Source: JBBAEA01 sp041656175
GTDB lineage: Bacteria > Myxococcota_A > Bradymonadia > UBA4248
Assembly (NCBI GenBank): GCA_041656175.1
Contig: JBBAEA010000027.1
Location: forward strand, 1 to 29,394
DNA: 29,394 bases
Direction of reading: 5' to 3'
In this document: positions 8,023-15,230 of the stretch, piece after piece
Position numbering within the stretch: position 1 is the first letter of the stretch
Layout: each line of letters begins with the position of its first letter
Position numbers and translations under genes: made by a program
Notes under the pieces: generated by a model
Told to the model about the DNA's origin: nothing
What the model saw: only the letters and a program-made list of their open reading frames with translations
Databases searched by the model: none

Positions 8023-9591
8023 ATGATGAGAGCGAATACTGTTCGTATTCTAAGCATTTTAGCAACTGGCTTTTGCATTTTGCTTTTCAGCCTACAGGCC
8101 TACGCAGATGATGAAATTGGGGTTTCGCGCATCGTTGACATACCCGATATTGAGAACGCTAGCTCCACACTTAGTGACGAATTTCGAGAAATCTTCACGG
8201 ATCTGGGACACCTTGTCTACAACGAAAAGGAAATGCTTGATGGGGCGAGTGCGATTGGCGTGCATCACGAGCAGTATTGGAAGGAAGTGGAGCTGCTCAA
8301 GAAGGTCAACAAGCGCCTCCGACATGAGGGGCTCATTGTCGTAAAGCGCGAGAAGGGCAGCCGCCGTGATAGCCTCATCATCGACGTCTACAACGCTTTT
8401 GACGGCTCGCAACTCGCGGGTTTTGAACTTGGGCTAAAACGTCGTGGCAAGCTATCAGGCAAAGAAAAAAGTAAACTGCGCAACGCCATTCATCCCCTGC
8501 TCATCGACATCAACCCCTCACTCTACCCCACCATAATCTCAATCAGCGTCGACTCTACCCCACAAGGCGCAAGCATCCTGCGCAACGGCATGGAGCTTGG
8601 AAAAACGCCCTATACCTACGAAGTCGACTCCAACCCCACCGCTACGGAGCAGTGGTTTATCTCCCTCGATGGCCATGAGAGCAAGCCTATCGATGTTGAG
8701 TTCAAAACCGATCAGCACTTTAATCTTAGCTTCACCGAAGAAGTAGAAGACAGCAGCGAGTCCAGCTTTGTGGGTAAAGTTCGCCATGGGCGCGCAAGAC
8801 CTGTGCTCAAAATCGGCGCCAACATTGACGTTGGCATCCGCAGCCTCGACTCCGAGGTTAAAAACTGGACGCCCATTTCCTACACCACCCAAGCCCACCC
8901 CATCGTCGGCTTGGATCTCGAATTCTTCCCATTTGGCTTGGCCGCCGATAACCAGTATTTGGCCAACCTAGGCATGTTCTTTAACTTCGGCGTCGGCTTC
9001 CTTAGCGACAGACTCCAATTCACGCCTGCCGACGAAAACTCCACTTCGTGCAAAAATAACGATGACGGCACCTACTCCTGCGACACCCTCTTTTCACGCT
9101 TCCAACTCGGCGCCATCTACAGACTCTTACTCCAAAAATCTAACGATAAACTCGACCCACACGGCATGGCAATCGCCTTCTCCATGGGCTACAACTGGAG
9201 CCTTATGGACATTAGCCGAAACCCACTCTATCGCGGGCACTCCTACCAAGGTATGCTCATCGGCGTGGAGTACTCCACGCACCTAGGCCATCGCCCGCTT
9301 CGCGCAGACATTGGTCTTGACTTCATCTACAATGTCGGCTTTGGAAACGCTCAAATGATCGGCACTTGGGGCACCGCCATCGACAATAGCTGGGGCATCG
9401 CCGCCGACTTAAGCCTAAGCTACGACTTTTGGAAGGGAATCTACGCAGCCCTGGGCTACAAACTTAGCCACCACCGCACCAAATATAAGGGCGAAGGCTG
9501 CATGAACGCTGCTTGCAACTTGCCTACCAATAGCAAAACCATGGACACCTACCATGAAATCATCATCGGCTTTGGCTGGAAGATGTACTAG
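8023..9591 (+). CDS. Secreted PEGA-domain protein with C-terminal outer-membrane beta-barrel
   Basis: Residues 1-28 form a signal peptide ending near LQAYA-D. A mixed region (30-165) precedes a PEGA domain (about 171-232: SVDSTPQGASILRNGMELG, then GKTPYTYEV), a small beta-sandwich common in envelope proteins of delta-like lineages. From about 260 to 522 the sequence alternates hydrophobic and polar residues with many aromatics and Gly (GLDLEFFPFGLA, FSMGYNWSLM, LSLSYDFWKGIYAALGYKL) and ends FGWKMY, typical of an outer-membrane barrel with a terminal aromatic signal. One Cys pair (SCKNNDDGTYSC) may form a disulfide in a loop. AGGAG lies three bases from the first ATG and six from the adjacent ATG at 8026, so the true start may be 8026. 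It is a single gene. The specific function is unknown. Confidence 0.85.
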   Translation: MMRANTVRILSILATGFCILLFSLQAYADDEIGVSRIVDIPDIENASSTLSDEFREIFTDLGHLVYNEKEMLDGASAIGVHHEQYWKEVELLKKVNKRLRHEGLIVVKREKGSRRDSLIIDVYNAFDGSQLAGFELGLKRRGKLSGKEKSKLRNAIHPLLIDINPSLYPTIISISVDSTPQGASILRNGMELGKTPYTYEVDSNPTATEQWFISLDGHESKPIDVEFKTDQHFNLSFTEEVEDSSESSFVGKVRHGRARPVLKIGANIDVGIRSLDSEVKNWTPISYTTQAHPIVGLDLEFFPFGLAADNQYLANLGMFFNFGVGFLSDRLQFTPADENSTSCKNNDDGTYSCDTLFSRFQLGAIYRLLLQKSNDKLDPHGMAIAFSMGYNWSLMDISRNPLYRGHSYQGMLIGVEYSTHLGHRPLRADIGLDFIYNVGFGNAQMIGTWGTAIDNSWGIAADLSLSYDFWKGIYAALGYKLSHHRTKYKGEGCMNAACNLPTNSKTMDTYHEIIIGFGWKMY

Positions 9592-9621
9592 TTAAAACTT
9601 AAAAGCACTTTTTCTTTTTGT

Positions 9622-9768
9622 GGGGGGCTTTCGCCCCCCTACGCCCGAGCCTCACGCGTTAACCCGCTAAAAGCTGTGATATAATTTGCGCCGTCTCGGC
9701 TGTTCGCCTAGCCTGCGCAAATTATACAGCTTTTGCGTGTTTCCGCGCGGGGTCTCGGTCTACCCCCC
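9622..9768 (-). repeat. Palindromic element family A, copy A5
   Basis: On the plus strand it starts with a GGGGGGC-TTTC-GCCCCCC hairpin followed by TACG and ends CTACCCCCC. The central arms AAAAGCTGTGATATAATTT and AAATTATACAGCTTTT pair, around an apical GGCTGTTCGCC. The outer arms here are CTCGGGCG and CCGAG, different from the other copies but still complementary to each other. Confidence 0.85.
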
Positions 9769-9867
9769 ATGCTTTTACACGTTGCCCCCAAACAAAACTC
9801 TTATTCATAGCCTAAACACTGTTACCGCGCCGCGATTGCGCCTAGCGACCTTAGAGCCTGCCTTTTT

Positions 9868-9900
9868 GTGTGTAGGGCATTGATTTTATTGACTTTATTT
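9868..9900 (+). repeat. Short dispersed repeat D (copy near 9868)
   Basis: GTAGGGCATTGATTTTATTG followed by an AT-rich stretch resembles 21542-21575 and 21712-21745, where the same motif occurs beside family A and C elements. Nothing else was recognised between 9769 and 10084, which carries no convincing gene. Confidence 0.5.
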
Positions 9901-10084
9901 AATTTTGCGTTTTACTGGCGCCAGCTTTGAAACCTAGTCCTACGAATTGACGCATCTGGCATGAAGCAGAGTTTTCCTTAAGAAAGCCACTTCACCGCTT
10001 TACGTTAAGCGTAATCCCAAGAGCGCCCGAATCCAAAACCCTTTAATTTTGCCCATACTAACATTGGTGCTAGCCTATATACTG

Positions 10085-10106
10085 CACTGCAAAAGCAGTG
10101 TTTTTT
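10085..10106 (+). terminator. Terminator- or attenuator-like hairpin before the SPOR gene
   Basis: CACTGC-AAAA-GCAGTG is followed by six T, the textbook form of an intrinsic terminator. It lies 20 bases before the SPOR start codon and directly after TATATACT (10076-10083), a possible -10. There is no gene close upstream on this strand that needs it. It may therefore attenuate the downstream operon or shield it from read-through. Confidence 0.7.
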
Positions 10107-10125
10107 ACACTTCACGAGGGGCACA

Positions 10126-10710
10126 ATGCGTCGACAAACTTTGGGTATAAAACAAGTATCTCTCATGGTTTTTGTTGCCATCCTAGTCGTAGGCGGGGTC
10201 TTTTTTTTGGGTCAGCAGCTGATGAATGGGCGCTTGCAGCAGTCTCCGAAACTTCTCGGCAAAAGTATTCTAGAGAACTTGGCGCCAACAAAAAGTCTTG
10301 CAACAAATTCCAGCATTACAAAGCAAGAGTTTAATTATGAGTTTTTTAGCATCCTAGAGCAAGCAGCCCCACCCCGCGATCTGCCTGTAGTCGCCCTTGA
10401 AACTAACCCCACTATTATCGCAAGACAACAGGCGAAACGTCAGCCAAACGTTAAGAAAGAACCCACAAAACCACAACGTTACGCTCTACAACTTAGCAGT
10501 TTTGGACAGAAACACGATGCCCAAGCCTTCGTTAATGCCCTAGCCGAAAAAGGCTACAAAGCAAGCGTCGTGAAGGCTACAAACGAAAGCAAAAACGTAC
10601 AATACGAAGTCCACATTGAAGGCGGCAACAAACGTAAAAACGCCGAATTACTACTCGCAAAAATCGAGAAAAAAACAGGACACAAGGGCGCCATCGTTGA
10701 GACAATGTAA
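10126..10710 (+). CDS. Membrane-anchored SPOR-domain protein
   Basis: SPOR domains bind denuded septal peptidoglycan and target proteins to division sites. The 194-residue protein has a short basic N-terminus, one membrane helix (about 11-30, VSLMVFVAILVVGGVFFLG), a low-complexity periplasmic linker (40-115) with a Lys-rich patch, and a C-terminal SPOR domain (about 120-190) opening with RYALQLSSFGQKHDAQAFV and continuing LAEKGYKASVV and YEVHIEG. This is the FtsN/DedD-like architecture, but nothing shows it to be FtsN itself. GAGGGG precedes the ATG at suitable spacing. Its stop overlaps the next start (TAATG), so the CPBP protease is translationally coupled. A terminator-like hairpin at 10085 may control entry into the pair. 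Confidence 0.88.
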   Translation: MRRQTLGIKQVSLMVFVAILVVGGVFFLGQQLMNGRLQQSPKLLGKSILENLAPTKSLATNSSITKQEFNYEFFSILEQAAPPRDLPVVALETNPTIIARQQAKRQPNVKKEPTKPQRYALQLSSFGQKHDAQAFVNALAEKGYKASVVKATNESKNVQYEVHIEGGNKRKNAELLLAKIEKKTGHKGAIVETM

Positions 10711-11891
10711 TGCGCACACTGCAAATCACCCTCTTCATCGCGCTTGGCACCATTATATCTTATGCTTTGCTGTTCTTTAGCTTGGCCAAAACCGGTGAGA
10801 GAGTCATTGAGTTTCCCACGCTATCAAGCGAAACTGTGCAAAGCTCAACCCTTATTAATGATAGTGATAGCCAATACCAATGGATGCTATGTAGCAGCGA
10901 TGAAAACGCTGAACTGCTACTCTTTCTTAATAACGAGCAAGAGCTCAGCGCAAGCAGTAACGCTCTTACGAGCAAAAACAGCAGCCCCCGTTGTATTGCC
11001 TCCGCCCAGCGAACGCTCCTTCCAGCGGGAACCCACGAGTTCACTCACCCCCCCGACAGCGAGTTGTGGATTGGGCTTGTCGAAAAACCAGCACCACTGC
11101 ATACCATCTTATGCTTAGCCTTACTCATCATTGTTTTGTGTACAGGGATTTGGAGGCTCAATAAAAGTGGCTCAGAGCAAGCACAGATCAGCAAGTTTAA
11201 ATGGCATGATGCGCTACTAGCCTTTATTATTTCGTTAGCGATCGGCTTTGCATTTGGTCAATTTTGGTATGCCTTGGGCGATACCAAAGTTCAAAGCTGG
11301 AACTGGCAAACAGCGCTGCACGCCATGTCTGTATTCAGCTTCATTGCGTTAGCCCTCATATTTGCCAAACTTCGCCACCCCAATGCACTGCTCAGCCTCG
11401 GCTTGGGAGCTAAATCCAAACTCCCCCTCCGCTACGCCGTGTCCGCTGGCGTCACGCTCGCCGTCATCGCTATGATTGGTCTTATATTATTTGCGCCCGA
11501 GCAAGATATCAATCAACTCAATTTTGCACACAGCTTACCTGGAAGCCTAAGCGTTGTAGCCTTTTATGCCCTCATCGCGCCCTTTAGCGAAGAATTATTC
11601 TTTCGCGGCTTCCTACAGGAAGCATTCTGCCGCGCTGCAAGCAAAAATAACGAAAACGACGACGTCGGCTGCGCTCGTGCACTCGCCGCAATTCTCATCA
11701 CTAGCATGCTCTTCCTTAGCCTACACCTCGCCCAAGCCGCTCAAAACGTCTTCGCCCTTGTACCCATCGCACTCATGTCGCTATTGAGCGGGGTGCTTCG
11801 CTACCGCAGTAAATCACTGCATGCAAGCGTTGTTTTGCACCTAAGCTACAACGCCACCCTCATCACCCCCATGCTCATTTCACAGTTATAA
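10710..11891 (+). CDS. CPBP-family intramembrane metalloprotease (Rce1/Abi-type)
   Basis: CPBP proteins are multi-pass membrane proteins related to Rce1 CAAX proteases, and many bacterial members have unknown substrates. Predicted features are an N-terminal membrane helix (5-26), an extracytoplasmic domain of about 100 residues (30-128), and a cluster of membrane helices from 131 onward. All three catalytic motifs are present: Glu-Glu-Leu-Phe-Phe-Arg (E294, E295, R299), His339 in LSLHLA, and H377-x3-N381 (HLSYN). The N-terminal extracytoplasmic domain is an addition to the family core. The start is set by the TAATG overlap with the SPOR gene, so the two are likely to act together at the envelope. 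The stop is only 14 bases from the end of the convergent next gene, with no clear terminator between. Confidence 0.88.
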   Translation: MRTLQITLFIALGTIISYALLFFSLAKTGERVIEFPTLSSETVQSSTLINDSDSQYQWMLCSSDENAELLLFLNNEQELSASSNALTSKNSSPRCIASAQRTLLPAGTHEFTHPPDSELWIGLVEKPAPLHTILCLALLIIVLCTGIWRLNKSGSEQAQISKFKWHDALLAFIISLAIGFAFGQFWYALGDTKVQSWNWQTALHAMSVFSFIALALIFAKLRHPNALLSLGLGAKSKLPLRYAVSAGVTLAVIAMIGLILFAPEQDINQLNFAHSLPGSLSVVAFYALIAPFSEELFFRGFLQEAFCRAASKNNENDDVGCARALAAILITSMLFLSLHLAQAAQNVFALVPIALMSLLSGVLRYRSKSLHASVVLHLSYNATLITPMLISQL

Positions 11892-11905
11892 GCCCCACGC
11901 CCCAC

Positions 11906-14872
11906 TCAATTCTCCCCACCCCCATCGTCGCCTCTTACAACAATCGATCTTGCAAAGGCACAAACCGCGTCTTTAAGCACGGCGACATTGCCCGTACACG
12001 ACGGCGGCGCGGTGCAGGAGTTTTTGCGTAGCGCACAAGAGTTGTTGTCGACACATAACTTCTTATAGCTCGCCGATTTCTCGCGTAGCGCCTCATCTAG
12101 CGCTGCGATGTCGGCGCTTTGGTAGATCTCTTCTTTCGCATAAACCTCCCAAAAAGCATTCGATAGACTCTGTGTCCAAATAGGGACTTCATGGATTTGT
12201 TGTGCCAATAAAGCGCAGTCGGCCGCATTCGTAGCAATGATGTCATCGACAGTTTGCGAAGCATCGCGCTGTATTTGCAGCAACGACTTGGGACTTAGCG
12301 CAGGTTCGCTTTCAAGCTCAATTCCTGCCGACTTGAGTATCACGCGGAGTTGGCGCTGGTGGCACTGAAGTTTGCAGGCTTCATCGCTGCTGAAACAGCG
12401 CTCCAAGCAAGGTACGACAAAGTCGCTATCGCTCTCTAATGCTCTAGCTTCCAAACTGTTCATATCCCAAACCGAAAGCGGGTTGGGGTAAGCTTTGTGA
12501 TACGCAAACTGGGTAAAAGCAATACATATCCCCAAAAAAATGAAAACCACGATCTGCTTATACGCTTCCCGCGTAGACGCGGTTTTACACTTCTCGGCTA
12601 GGGCAAGTTTGGGGATAAGTGGGAATGAGCCGTCACCTATGTATTGCAGCGCAAAATGTGGTCGCTCTGGATCAAAGAGTATAATCGGCACAAAATCGAC
12701 TTTCTTCCACTGTCCGCGTTTCAAGCGAAAAGACTTCCCCTCTTCGGGCGCGTAACAAATCGCTTGCTCTGGCGTAGCAGCGTCAAACCACACCCCTTCT
12801 GTGGCTCGTCCAAAACGTAGCAAGTAATTGCGATTCCAATAATCCCATGACAAAATAATCCAAGCAAAGGCCGCGACGGGAACCCCTGTAATAAAAAGCC
12901 AAGTCAAAAATATGCCTAAACTATCGTCGTAGAAGTATCTAAACGATACAAAAAGACCCACAACTAAGCCTGCAATAATGGACAAACTAAGCCGCATTAA
13001 CAGTTTGCTAAAGATGCTACGGTGTAGGAAGCGAGATTTATCCCTCTCGGTCACAAAGCGTCGTCCTTGTTTATCGAGCAGCAGCATATTGTTATTGGTT
13101 TGTGCACCATTCTCAACAAGGCGCACCTTTCCTTTCTTACCTGTGCCGTTTCGCCACATCGGTATAATGATACTAGCCAAAAGCGCCGCTACCGCCATAA
13201 AGTAGGCTAACAAATTTGGTTTGTGGTTATTAACACTAAGAATACTCGCCTCAAAAGCCTTCCTAGTTCCTTCCAACGTCCCCTCTTGCACTGGATTAAT
13301 TACACAGGTCTTCGCGTCAATACAATATCCATACCACTTCTCATAAGCGCTGAGTGCATCGTTGATTTCAGCCTCATTGTACAGCTGTGCGACGCCGAGC
13401 TCTTTCGCTTCATCGTTTTGGATCACGTACCACTGCGACGTCTTACCCTCTTGAACCACCGAAGCAGCAGCAATTCCATTGTCAAACTCTTTAATACCTA
13501 GGCTCTCCACCAAAGCACTTGCCTCCATTTGGCTAGTCTTGGGTGGAAGAAAAATCTTGGGCCATACCCGCATATCGACTGAACGCATAAGCGCAATCTT
13601 ACCCGCATCATCATAGAGCAGATCAAAGCGCGAATCCTCGCCTACTCGCTCCAACCTATCGATCTTCCCAAAAGCAGGCTCATCTTTAGCCTTCTCTGGA
13701 TCGGCGCCTCGTAGTATGGCTAAGTTCTCCTTACTTAAAGCAGCAACCAAGGCACCTGTACTCAGATCCCGGCGTTCCACTGGGCTAGTCTGCGCACTTT
13801 CCTCGTTGAGCGTCGTCAACGTTTTATTGTCCATATACACAAGGCTGTGTTTCGACGACGGGATACTAAAAATAGCACGACGTTTCCAAGTAATATCATC
13901 GGTGGCAACGCTCATTGCAGCTTGTTTCTCACTAGCGCCTGCCAAAACGAGTTTATCACCGTGCGCTAAAAACAGTTTTTCATCTTTGTCTTTGGGTAAA
14001 TCCCAGTATTTTATTTCGTAACGATTCTGTAGAATGGTTCCAAGACGCGATACAAGGCGAGTAACGTACATATCGGTAGTCAGAACCATGGCCATAGAGT
14101 CCGAGCCCGAAATAGCACGCACGCTTGCTGTCGCGTTAACCCGCGCTACGGTGCGGTCCGCCGTGGCAAAGCGGTAATATACAACGCGTGGCTCCCGCGC
14201 ACTAACCACCATCATGCCCGCTTCATCGATATGAAAGTTATTCTCCGTGATCTTTGGATTTAGCTCCAGTTTTTTCCCTTCTTCAAAGCCATCCCCGTCT
14301 CTAGTCCACCAAAATAACACTTCATCGCCGTAAACAACGACGCGATCTTTTTGCCATTTTATGCTATGTGCCCCCTCCACCTCCGCTTCCAGAACCGCTT
14401 CAACACCGCTAGGCTTTACCTTTAAAATCAGAACACTACGCTTTATGTCGCTTTGAATCAAAACGCCAAATTGCATCGCGTACTCTATGTCTTTGGCTAT
14501 GGCGAGCACCTCGCCGCGTTCTTCTAGGTAGTTGAGCTTGAGAGTTTCGCTGTCGACCCCGTAGAGTCGATTGCCATCGCTATAAAAAAGTGTATTTGCG
14601 CTTTGTAGCAAAAACCGTAAATCACATGCTTGCTGATCGCGAAATCGCTGCGCATACGTTATGCTCTTTTTGCCAAAGTCGAAATTGTAAAAATCCTCAC
14701 ATTCACCTTCTAAGCCGCACAAAGCACCCAAAAGCCGCAGCCCCCCTCCCCGCGTGTCCCATACCCCCGCATCCACTCTACAAGACAGGCCATCCTCTGC
14801 ATAAACGTAGGTTCCCAAGCTTCCTAGCACGCACAAAAGCAAGAATAAACATACTTTAACCGACCAGTTCAT
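11906..14872 (-). CDS. Unrecognised large exported membrane protein, four TM helices, Cys-rich C-terminus
   Basis: I do not recognise this family. From the ATG at 14872 (988 residues) it starts with a signal peptide (MNWSVKVCLFLLLCVLGSLG, cleavage near VYA-E). Next comes a beta-rich region of about 500 residues with recurring VYYRF/VVVYGDEVLF-like strands that could be a propeller, then membrane helices near 553-572, 626-643, 649-672 and 771-790. The basic loops fall inside, so both the large N-domain and the C-terminus should be extracytoplasmic. The C-terminal 200 residues hold ten Cys, including CLERC-x6-CKLQC. A GTG at 14917 would add 15 residues but spoils the signal peptide. Neither start has a good ribosome site. 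It is convergent with the CPBP gene. Confidence 0.8.
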   Translation of the reverse strand: MNWSVKVCLFLLLCVLGSLGTYVYAEDGLSCRVDAGVWDTRGGGLRLLGALCGLEGECEDFYNFDFGKKSITYAQRFRDQQACDLRFLLQSANTLFYSDGNRLYGVDSETLKLNYLEERGEVLAIAKDIEYAMQFGVLIQSDIKRSVLILKVKPSGVEAVLEAEVEGAHSIKWQKDRVVVYGDEVLFWWTRDGDGFEEGKKLELNPKITENNFHIDEAGMMVVSAREPRVVYYRFATADRTVARVNATASVRAISGSDSMAMVLTTDMYVTRLVSRLGTILQNRYEIKYWDLPKDKDEKLFLAHGDKLVLAGASEKQAAMSVATDDITWKRRAIFSIPSSKHSLVYMDNKTLTTLNEESAQTSPVERRDLSTGALVAALSKENLAILRGADPEKAKDEPAFGKIDRLERVGEDSRFDLLYDDAGKIALMRSVDMRVWPKIFLPPKTSQMEASALVESLGIKEFDNGIAAASVVQEGKTSQWYVIQNDEAKELGVAQLYNEAEINDALSAYEKWYGYCIDAKTCVINPVQEGTLEGTRKAFEASILSVNNHKPNLLAYFMAVAALLASIIIPMWRNGTGKKGKVRLVENGAQTNNNMLLLDKQGRRFVTERDKSRFLHRSIFSKLLMRLSLSIIAGLVVGLFVSFRYFYDDSLGIFLTWLFITGVPVAAFAWIILSWDYWNRNYLLRFGRATEGVWFDAATPEQAICYAPEEGKSFRLKRGQWKKVDFVPIILFDPERPHFALQYIGDGSFPLIPKLALAEKCKTASTREAYKQIVVFIFLGICIAFTQFAYHKAYPNPLSVWDMNSLEARALESDSDFVVPCLERCFSSDEACKLQCHQRQLRVILKSAGIELESEPALSPKSLLQIQRDASQTVDDIIATNAADCALLAQQIHEVPIWTQSLSNAFWEVYAKEEIYQSADIAALDEALREKSASYKKLCVDNNSCALRKNSCTAPPSCTGNVAVLKDAVCAFARSIVVRGDDGGGEN

Positions 14873-14920
14873 CACTAACACCCACACTATGCCAAAATAC
14901 TCGCTGGCGCGAGGCACGCG

Positions 14921-14958
14921 TCAAAAGACACGCTCTATGTCAAAAGACACGCTCTATA
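14921..14958 (+). repeat. Two tandem 18-bp repeats, 20-base period
   Basis: TCAAAAGACACGCTCTAT occurs at 14921-14938 and again at 14941-14958. The pair lies 50-90 bases upstream of the gene starting at 14872 (-), a position suited to a dimeric regulator. TATCAT/TATAGA-like boxes lie just beyond it on the minus strand. Confidence 0.6.
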
Positions 14959-15067
14959 ATGATAGCATAAATGTTTCGTATCATGAAAGTTACCTGAATT
15001 TTACGTTGAGGAACTCTGATTCATTAGGGCTATGGGCTAGCACCCCAAAAACCCGCTTATTTTTTGT

Positions 15068-15212
15068 GGGGGGTAGCGCAAGATCACCTGAGGGTGCGGC
15101 GCCTGAGCGCATTTTATGCATTGGATGCGCGGCTTTAGCGCATACAATGCATAAAATCGTGCGCGAAGACGTCGAACACGAAGGAAGCTTGCGCGTAGGG
15201 GGCTGTGCCCCC
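15068..15212 (+). repeat. Palindromic element family A, copy A2
   Basis: The boundaries are GGGGGGTAGCGCAAGATCACC-like on the left (15068 on) and AAGCTTGCGCGTAGGGGG on the right, closing with GGGGGCTGTGCCCCC. The central arms 15107-15130 and 15138-15164 pair (GCATTTTATGCATT with AATGCATAAAAT, GATGCGC with GCGCAT). A short repeat (CTCTGATTCATTAGGGCT...) with its own hairpin sits directly upstream at 15014-15045. The element ends 18 bases from the tyrosine-kinase stop and may act as its transcript end. Confidence 0.88.
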
Positions 15213-15230
15213 ACAGGAGGGAAAGCAGGC

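Noticed and set aside
9622..9639. Simple terminator for the PEGA/beta-barrel gene
   Set aside because: The G/C hairpin has no T-run after it and is the boundary hairpin of element A5. It may still stop transcription in practice.
9686..9883. 65-residue plus-strand open frame after the PEGA gene
   Set aside because: It overlaps the arms of element A5, and its composition follows the repeat.
10710..11891. Abortive-infection (Abi) phage defence gene, from the CPBP/Abi family name
   Set aside because: Most CPBP proteins are not defence proteins, and translational coupling to a SPOR gene points to an envelope role.
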